Assembly (NCBI GenBank): GCA_003222845.1
Contig: QHXG01000244.1
Location: forward strand, 1 to 34,000
Direction: 5' to 3'
From: Acidobacteriota bacterium
Lineage (GTDB): Bacteria > Acidobacteriota > Blastocatellia > Pyrinomonadales > Pyrinomonadaceae
Length of the DNA: 34,000 bases
Part shown: one piece after another, positions 19,494-26,140 of the stretch
Numbering within the stretch: the stretch's first letter is position 1
Layout of the letters: every line of letters starts with the position of its first letter
Made by a program: the position numbers and the translations under genes
The notes under the pieces: generated by a model
The model's input: only the letters and a program-made list of their open reading frames with translations
Database searches by the model: none
Told to the model about the DNA's origin: nothing

Positions 19494-19604
19494 GTCAGTT
19501 GTCAGTGGTCAGTTGTTATTTTGTTGGAGTTTTAGATTTTAGATAAGCTCTAAATTCTAAGCCCTAAGCTCTAATCAACTGACAACTGACCACTGACAAC
19601 TGAC
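19494..19604. repeat. 23-bp perfect inverted repeat (GTCAGTTGTCAGTGGTCAGTTGT) flanking AT-rich microrepeats
   Basis: Arms 19494-19516 and 19582-19604; centre contains TTAGATTTTAGATAAGCTCTAAATTCTAAGCCCTAAGCTCTAA. Confidence 0.9.
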
Positions 19605-20587
19605 TACTTCTCCACTCGCCGTGACAGGAACGAAAACAGCGCGTAATCCAAAGGCTGATCGGTCGTGATCAATTCATAATCGACCCGGTTGGCGGCCGCG
19701 CAGCGGCGCATCTCGTCAAGGTGCTCGCGCAGGCGCGCGCGATAACCATTCATCACCACGTCCGGCAACACCGGCATCTGCTCATTGGTTTCTGAATCCT
19801 CCAGCAGCAGGATGGGGTCGTCAAAGTCGAACTCGATTTCGTTGTTGTCGAGCACGTGAAAAGCCATCAGGTCGTGTCCGCGAAAACGCAAATGCTGAAA
19901 GGCCGATTGCAGACGCTCAGATTGATCGTAGAAATCCGAGACGAGCACGACGATACCGCGGCGCGTGAGTATCTCGGCCAATTCGTGCAGCGATTCAGCC
20001 AGCCGCGTCTCGCCGCCGGCTTCAAGCAAGGAAAGTTGGCCAAAGATCGTGCGCAGGTGGCCGGTCCGGCTGCGCGCCGGCACATGGGTGTGAACATGCT
20101 CGTCAAACGCGACGAGCCCAACCGCATCCTGCTGGCGATTCAAAAGGTAAGCCAGGGACGCGGCCAGAAATTTCGCATAGGTGAGTTTCGAAACTCTGCC
20201 AGCTTGCGCATATCGCATCGACGCGCTGGTGTCGATCAGCAGATGACACTGCGTGTTCGTGTCCGCGCGATATTTCTTGATGAAGTAGCGATCCGTGCGC
20301 GCGAGCAACCGCCAGTCGAGATAACGCAAATCATCGCCGGGATTGTATTGACGATATTCGGTGAATTCGGTCGAGAAGCCTGTAAAGGTAGAGCGATGCA
20401 GCCCGGACATGAATCCCTCGACCACGGCGCGCGCCAGGAGTTCGAGGGAGCCAATGCGTGCGAGCACCTCTGGATCGAGAAAGCGTGCGGGTCCTGGAGA
20501 GGAAACAGGCGCAGACCTAGCGGATGAAATGGTCGGTGCCGGTGTTTTCTTTCTCCAAAGCATGTTCGTAAAAATCGATGCCTTCAC
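19604..20587 (-). CDS. DUF58-domain protein (VWA-like)
   Basis: 'YRQYNPGDDLRYLDWRLLARTDRYFIKKYRADTNTQCHLLIDTSASM' is the DUF58 signature; likely start is the ATG at 20563 (MLWRKK). Confidence 0.92.
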   Translation of the reverse strand: MKASIFTNMLWRKKTPAPTISSARSAPVSSPGPARFLDPEVLARIGSLELLARAVVEGFMSGLHRSTFTGFSTEFTEYRQYNPGDDLRYLDWRLLARTDRYFIKKYRADTNTQCHLLIDTSASMRYAQAGRVSKLTYAKFLAASLAYLLNRQQDAVGLVAFDEHVHTHVPARSRTGHLRTIFGQLSLLEAGGETRLAESLHELAEILTRRGIVVLVSDFYDQSERLQSAFQHLRFRGHDLMAFHVLDNNEIEFDFDDPILLLEDSETNEQMPVLPDVVMNGYRARLREHLDEMRRCAAANRVDYELITTDQPLDYALFSFLSRRVEK

Positions 20588-20749
20588 TCCGTCAGGAGTG
20601 AAATGTTTATAGAGGGTCGACTATCTCCAACTGTCTCAAGCTCCTTTAGGAGCGAAATCAATCCCGCACTGAAATATATTTCGCTCCTGACGGAGCTGGA
20701 ATTCTTTCGGGTACGTTATCTATAAACATTTCACGCCTAACGGCGTGAA
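20583..20749. repeat. Four-hairpin nested inverted array of (hairpin + GAAATRTTTATAGA-like tail) units
   Basis: TTCACTCC-GTCA-GGAGTGAA (20583-20602), GCTCC-TTTA-GGAGC (20640-20653), GCTCC-TGAC-GGAGC (20683-20696), TTCACGCC-TAAC-GGCGTGAA (20730-20749); outer tails GAAATGTTTATAG / CTATAAACATTTC. Confidence 0.88.
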
Positions 20750-20858
20750 CGTCAGATCGCTGCGTCCCACAACCGGCCTAACTATCGTCGCGTGGCCCTC
20801 CCTGACGGTCGGGCTTCTGACACCCGGTCGCTGCCGCTCCCGGTACTGACAACAATCC

Positions 20859-21878
20859 TCACAAGCCGCTCTTCGGCTCGGGCACTGCTTCGATCAATTG
20901 CTTAATGACTTGATCAGAATCGACCTTTTCCGCCTCAGCCTGAAAATTCAAAAGAACGCGATGCCGCAGCACCGCTGGTGCGACAGCGCGCACGTCTTCG
21001 CAGGAAACGTTGTAGCGGCCGCGCAGGATCGCGCGTGCTTTGCCGCCCAGGATCAAGAACTGCGACGCGCGCAACGATGCGCCCCACGTCACCCATTGGT
21101 TAACGAAGTCGGGCGCCGACGGCGTGGCAGGACGGCTGGCGCTGACCAGCCGCACCGCGTAACGCGCCACGGTGTCGGCGGCCGGCACTTGCTTAACCAG
21201 CTTCTGAAACGCGACGATCTCATCCGCCGACATGACCGTTTTGAAATCCAGGTCCTGAGGTGAAGTCGTCTGCTTGACCACCGAGACTTCCTCTTCTTCC
21301 GGCAAGTAGCCAATCTTCACATTGAACATGAACCGATCGAGCTGCGCTTCGGGCAACGGATAAGTCCCTTCCATCTCGATTGGATTCTGGGTCGCCAGCA
21401 CAAAGAAAGGCCGCGGCAGTTCATAACTCATTCCCTGCACTGTGACCCGACCCTCCTGCATGGCTTCCAGCAGCGCGGCTTGCGTTTTGGGCGGCGTGCG
21501 GTTGATTTCGTCGGCCAGCACAATGTTCGCGAACAGCGGCCCGCGAATGAATTGCATGGCGCGATGACCGGTCGCGCGATCCTCCTCGATGATCTCAGTG
21601 CCGGTAATGTCCGCCGGCATCAAGTCGGGCGTGAACTGAATCCGTTTGAACGAGAGGTCGAGCACACTCGCAACAGTTCGCACCAGCAAGGTCTTGGCGA
21701 GACCGGGAACGCCGGTGATGATTGAATGACCGCCGACGAACAACGACAGCAGAACCTGTTCCACCACGTCGTCCTGGCCGATGATTGCTTTCCGGATCTC
21801 TCGCAGCAGCGATTCGCGCGCGGAACTTAGCTTGTCCAACAACTGTTCGTCGTTAATTACGGATTCTTCAATCGCCAT
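20859..21878 (-). CDS. MoxR-family AAA+ ATPase
   Basis: 'ITGVPGLAKTLLVRT' Walker A, 'VLADEINRTPPKTQAALLEAMQE', 'LATQNPIEMEGTYPLPEAQLDRFMF'. Confidence 0.96.
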   Translation of the reverse strand: MAIEESVINDEQLLDKLSSARESLLREIRKAIIGQDDVVEQVLLSLFVGGHSIITGVPGLAKTLLVRTVASVLDLSFKRIQFTPDLMPADITGTEIIEEDRATGHRAMQFIRGPLFANIVLADEINRTPPKTQAALLEAMQEGRVTVQGMSYELPRPFFVLATQNPIEMEGTYPLPEAQLDRFMFNVKIGYLPEEEEVSVVKQTTSPQDLDFKTVMSADEIVAFQKLVKQVPAADTVARYAVRLVSASRPATPSAPDFVNQWVTWGASLRASQFLILGGKARAILRGRYNVSCEDVRAVAPAVLRHRVLLNFQAEAEKVDSDQVIKQLIEAVPEPKSGL

Positions 21879-21904
21879 TTGTCGTCCTCAAAAGATTCTG
21901 ACTA

Positions 21905-22083
21905 GTTCATCTCCCTTCTCCCATTGGGAGCAGGGTCGGGGTTGAGGGCCTGCTCGACAATCAACCCGAGATTCTTTTTTCTTCGAGCGATTCTGCCGCA
22001 GAATCGCTCGAAGAAAAGAGGTATCTAGGCCGCTAACCCGGTAGGCCCTCACCCTAACCCTCTCCCACAGGGAGAGGGACCTT
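21905..22083. repeat. Complex inverted repeat with a central 19-bp perfect stem
   Basis: TTTTCTTCGAGCGATTCTG-CCG-CAGAATCGCTCGAAGAAAA (21977-22017); flanked by inverted CCCTCTCCC..GGGAGAGGG/CTCACCCTAACCCT-type sequences. Confidence 0.88.
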
Positions 22084-24783
22084 TTACTGTCCCACGATCT
22101 TCAACAACAACTCTTGTGCTTTCTCGTAACTCGGCGCGGCTTCCAACGCGCGCAACACCGCGTGCTTTGCTTCAGGCTGTTTTCCCAAAAGGTGATACGC
22201 GGTCGCCAGATTGTAATTCGCTTCCGCCACGTTTGGTGGATCCAAAGCCAGCGTCACCTGAAACTCTGATAATGCCTGCGCATATTGTTTCTCTTCGAGG
22301 CTGAGCCGTCCGGCTTCAGTGTGCGCAGCATACTCGAAAGGATTGACGTAGAAGCTGAGACGCAAAGCCTCGAGCGCGCCCGCTCGATCGCCCATCTTTG
22401 CTCGTAGACTCGCCGAGGCCTTGAGCGTCGGCAGGCTGTTCTGATCGTACTTGACGTGCGCAGCTATCGCTTCGGCAGCTTGCTTGTAGTCACCTTTCTT
22501 TTCGAAAATCTCCGCCAGGGCGTCGTATGCATTGCCCTCGCCGGTATAATACGGAAACAGTTCGATGGCGCGCCTGAAATGCATCACCGCATTGTCGATA
22601 TCGTCTTTGGCGCGAAACAGCTGCCCGGCTCGCAGGTGCAGAGCGAAAGTGTCTTCGGTCGCCAGCATCTTCACCACGTCATCCTTCGTCAACGAAGCGG
22701 CAACATTGAGTTCGGTCTTTAGCGCCTCCTGCAGCGGATGTGTCTTCGCTGCGACGTAGTCCTTGAAAGCGCGGTCAAAATCGCTCTCAGTTAACTTTAG
22801 TACTCGCTCGAGAACGTCCGCTGTCTGTGCCTTATCACGATAAAAGGCCAGCATGTGCAGGATTGCGTCGAAGCCAAAACGCTCGGCGATAAACTCGCAA
22901 ACTTGCGAAGCCTGAAAGTAGGCGACGGTGAGATCTTCGGGACCGTGCGGACGTGAGAACGCACCGTCAAGATCGGCGATCTTATGCCATCGGCCGGAAG
23001 CGAAGGAACTCAGCAGCATGGGATTCCAGTCGTCGCCCCAGCCGGGGCGCGCTCTTCGCTCTTCGTAAACCGACAAGCCTTCAGAGAACCAACGCGGAAT
23101 CCGGTAGTCGGTCATCTGCAAAGTGATCACGTGCGTGTATTCATGCCAAAGCGTACTGCCCCAGTTGAATTCGCCGGTGGGCCGCGCAGATGGCGAATCT
23201 GCGGCAATGACCTGGCCAAAGCAAACTCCGAGAGCGCCGAGACCTGGTAGCCCCAACGTGCGCACCGCAAAGTCTTCATGGTTGGGAAACAGCTCTATTG
23301 TGATCGGTCCCTTGGGTGTGAAATGGTACTTCGCAATCAATTTGCTCGCCGCCTCATCGAGCAAGTCAGCGGCGTAAGGCGTAACTACGTCGCTTTCCTT
23401 TGCGTCGACCTTGATCAAAAATGCTTCATGTTTCGTCGCGCGATAATCTTTCATCGCGTCCAGCAGGTCGAGCGTATTCTTGGCCCAGAGGTTGTACGGA
23501 TCGCCCTGGAATGATTTCTCGACTTCGGCGCGCCCCTCATTCATTTGGCCCATACGCAACAGAGCCATGCCCAAATCCAAGTGAGCTGACCATAGGCGCG
23601 GAGAGATTTCGATTGCTCTCTTGGCGAAGGCCGCGGCCTCAGCAGTGCGACGCGTTATAGTCGCGTAATGAGACAGCACTCTGAAGATCAGGCCATAACG
23701 CCGATTGATCGCGAGGGTCGCCGTGACCTCAGGCTCAAAGTCCCGGTCCTGCAGGTAGAGCATCGCCGCCTTTACGGCATGCGCATCGAGCGAGCGCGGA
23801 TTGATCTTGAAAGCTCTTTCAAGGTCAGCCGTAGCTTCGGCGTAATCGCGCTCTTCTAATTCCAAGCCGGCTTTGAACGTTAGCGCCCCAACCAGGTTGG
23901 GATTGATCGCCAACGCGCGCGTAAGCGCCGCGAATGTTTCTTCCCCGCCGTCGATTCGTTTGTTCTGCGCCAGGCCCACCAGGCCGCGCGCGCTGTTGGG
24001 ATTGATTTGCAACGCATCCTGAAAGTACTGAGCAGCGTCGCCGTAGCTGTATTTTTCATTGAAGAGTTCACCGGCGCCCAGTTGCGCATCGATGTAATTA
24101 GCATCGGCGGCGATCGCATCACGATAGACGTCGTTCGCATCGTGAAATCTTTCGAGATGGACCAACGCTCGCGCTACACTTGTCAGTTCAGCAGCGCCGT
24201 CCGGCTGCTTCTCCTTATAGTAAGCAACCAGCGCTTCGAAGATTGGATGAGCACGGTCCTCCTGACCGGTGAGTTCAAGAATTTCGGCGCGGCGCAGATC
24301 GCTTGCGAGTTTGTCAGCCGGAGCTTTGCCGGCGTCCGTCGCAGCATGTTCGAACTCACTGATTGCCTCGGCGTAACGACCCGTAGAGGCAAACACTTCG
24401 GCCAGTTGATGGCGCACGCCGGCAGCACTCGGATTCTTGATAAGGTACTTTTTCGAAGCGGCCTCGGCTTCCGCGTAACGCCCGGTTTCCAGGTAAGCGC
24501 GGAGCAGACCGGTTTCAGCTTCGGTGTCCCCAGCATTCGTGCCTAGTCGCGAGGTTAAAAGTCTGATGGCGTTTTCATATTCACCCTTTTTCAGTTCTGC
24601 GGCGCCAGGAAGTTCCACAGCTTGGGATTGAGCGAGCATTCGCGGCGACGACACCCAAACCGAGATGAACGAGACCAGAAGGAGAAGACCGCACGCCCAA
24701 CAACGACCGCCGGCAATTTCGCCGCCAAAAGTTTTTCGGTTCGCAGCGCCGTCAGGCGCGAAATATTTGTAGTTACGATTCAC
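22084..24783 (-). CDS. Exported TPR protein with gluzincin-like metallopeptidase (peptidase MA-like) domain
   Basis: TM/signal 'CGLLLLVSFISVWV'; many TPR units; 'LWHEYTHVITLQMTDYRIPRWFSEGLSVYEE' HExxH plus downstream E. Confidence 0.88.
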   Translation of the reverse strand: MNRNYKYFAPDGAANRKTFGGEIAGGRCWACGLLLLVSFISVWVSSPRMLAQSQAVELPGAAELKKGEYENAIRLLTSRLGTNAGDTEAETGLLRAYLETGRYAEAEAASKKYLIKNPSAAGVRHQLAEVFASTGRYAEAISEFEHAATDAGKAPADKLASDLRRAEILELTGQEDRAHPIFEALVAYYKEKQPDGAAELTSVARALVHLERFHDANDVYRDAIAADANYIDAQLGAGELFNEKYSYGDAAQYFQDALQINPNSARGLVGLAQNKRIDGGEETFAALTRALAINPNLVGALTFKAGLELEERDYAEATADLERAFKINPRSLDAHAVKAAMLYLQDRDFEPEVTATLAINRRYGLIFRVLSHYATITRRTAEAAAFAKRAIEISPRLWSAHLDLGMALLRMGQMNEGRAEVEKSFQGDPYNLWAKNTLDLLDAMKDYRATKHEAFLIKVDAKESDVVTPYAADLLDEAASKLIAKYHFTPKGPITIELFPNHEDFAVRTLGLPGLGALGVCFGQVIAADSPSARPTGEFNWGSTLWHEYTHVITLQMTDYRIPRWFSEGLSVYEERRARPGWGDDWNPMLLSSFASGRWHKIADLDGAFSRPHGPEDLTVAYFQASQVCEFIAERFGFDAILHMLAFYRDKAQTADVLERVLKLTESDFDRAFKDYVAAKTHPLQEALKTELNVAASLTKDDVVKMLATEDTFALHLRAGQLFRAKDDIDNAVMHFRRAIELFPYYTGEGNAYDALAEIFEKKGDYKQAAEAIAAHVKYDQNSLPTLKASASLRAKMGDRAGALEALRLSFYVNPFEYAAHTEAGRLSLEEKQYAQALSEFQVTLALDPPNVAEANYNLATAYHLLGKQPEAKHAVLRALEAAPSYEKAQELLLKIVGQ
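24746..24772. repeat. REP-like unit GCGCC-GTCA-GGCGC-GAAATATTTGTAG
   Basis: Same hairpin loop (GTCA) and tail as the 20583-20749 array; lies within the predicted 5' end of ORF 22084..24783. Confidence 0.8.
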
Positions 24784-24824
24784 AGAAATATTTTCTTGAG
24801 AATTCCATACCGATCAAATCCCTG

Positions 24825-25988
24825 CTACTCCGTCGCTGGTACCGCTCCTTGTTTGATCGCGCGATTCACCTTTGCCAGTTCAATGAAAAGTCTTTCGAGT
24901 TCTGCTTCATACGCCGCTTCCGGCATACTGCTCTTACGCCCAATCAATTGCGCAATCTCGCCTTCGAGGCGCGTCCGATCGCGCCTGAGCTTGGCTATGG
25001 CCACGTTGGCTGCCGCCTGCTCCACGCTCAACGAATCGATGTACGTCGCGCGCGCCATTAACCCGTCCCCGCCTTCCATCTTTTGATGGCCAACGCCGTC
25101 ACCATTGTCTTCCAGCAAAGCATGTTCAGTCGCGAGCCGGCCCGCGCGCGTGTAGAACTCGGCGGTGAGCCGATTGGCATAATTGAATGCCTCGAGCACA
25201 GAGATGTGACCGTCCTGATCCGCATCGGCGTCGCTGGCTGACAGTGCCGCGACAAAGTATTCGGCGAATCGGGTCGCGTTGCTTTCCTGACCGTTGCGTG
25301 TCGCAGTCACGATGATTCGTCCCTTCGCCGCGAGTGGTTTGATGAATTCACCGCTGGCGCTGGCCATGTTGAAAACCACGATTCGCTGCGTGGGCAGAGC
25401 GGAGAGCAGGGCGTTGTATTCGGCCGCGGAAAGATCCGGCCCTACCAGATTGAATTTTGCTTCCTTGTCGAAAGACCCATGGCCAATCAGAAAAACAAAG
25501 AGCAAACTGTCAGCGTTGAGTTCAGTCCGCAGCGACGCGAATACCTTCTTAACTTCTTCCGCCGTGGCCGGTGCCTCGCCGGCATCGACAGGTTTTTCCG
25601 TTAACAGCTTCACGTGATTCCTTGCAAAACCAAAGCGCCCCCACAACGTGCCCCGCAACGCCGCGGTCCATTGCTGGAATTGTTTTGCATAAGCCGGCTC
25701 ACCGCTGGCGCCGGCGATGATGACGGCGTACTTGCTACGATCGACGGCGGCGGATTTTGATTGAGGCGTAGATGCGCCGTTTTGATTTGATTGCGCGAAG
25801 ACGCCAAACGCGCTCGTGCCAAACAATGTGAGAAAGGCAAGCAACGACCCGAGCCAGCGAAGCTGGCGAAAGCATAAAGCCTGGGGCGTGAGCCCCAGGT
25901 AACTCCACCGGTCACGATAATTCAGCCCGCGTAGCGGGCGACAGCCGTTCACCGTCGTTGCAATCTTGTTTAGTGTAATCCCCGGCAT
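24825..25988 (-). CDS. Exported caspase-like (C13/CD clan) family protein, catalytic Cys apparently substituted
   Basis: 'KYAVIIAGASGEPAYAKQFQQWTAALRGTL', 'FVFLIGHGSFD' His motif; 'VVFNMASASGEF' where D-x-C-x-S-G is expected; EF-hand-like 'DADQDGHISVLEA'. Start codon uncertain. Confidence 0.75.
   Translation of the reverse strand: MPGITLNKIATTVNGCRPLRGLNYRDRWSYLGLTPQALCFRQLRWLGSLLAFLTLFGTSAFGVFAQSNQNGASTPQSKSAAVDRSKYAVIIAGASGEPAYAKQFQQWTAALRGTLWGRFGFARNHVKLLTEKPVDAGEAPATAEEVKKVFASLRTELNADSLLFVFLIGHGSFDKEAKFNLVGPDLSAAEYNALLSALPTQRIVVFNMASASGEFIKPLAAKGRIIVTATRNGQESNATRFAEYFVAALSASDADADQDGHISVLEAFNYANRLTAEFYTRAGRLATEHALLEDNGDGVGHQKMEGGDGLMARATYIDSLSVEQAAANVAIAKLRRDRTRLEGEIAQLIGRKSSMPEAAYEAELERLFIELAKVNRAIKQGAVPATE
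25880..25945. repeat. Two REP-like hairpins (CCTGGGGC-GTGA-GCCCCAGG; GCCCGC-GTA-GCGGGC-GACAGC)
   Basis: Stems at 25880-25899 and 25925-25939, read directly. Confidence 0.82.
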
Positions 25989-26013
25989 TCTCAGAAATTG
26001 TGTCCGTCGATCC

Positions 26014-26114
26014 GCTGTCGCCCGCTTCGCGGGCTCAATTCTCTCTTGCGATGGCTATCCTGGGGTTCCGCTTCGCTCCACCCCAGGCTCTATGCTGTCG
26101 CCCGCTTCGCGGGC
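26014..26114. repeat. Three REP-like hairpins (GCTGTC-GCCCGC-TTC-GCGGGC twice; CCTGGGGT..ACCCCAGG)
   Basis: Stems at 26020-26034, 26059-26087 and 26100-26114; inverted relative to the copies at 25880-25945. Confidence 0.82.
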
Positions 26115-26140
26115 TTTGACTCCGAATAACCACCGAACAT

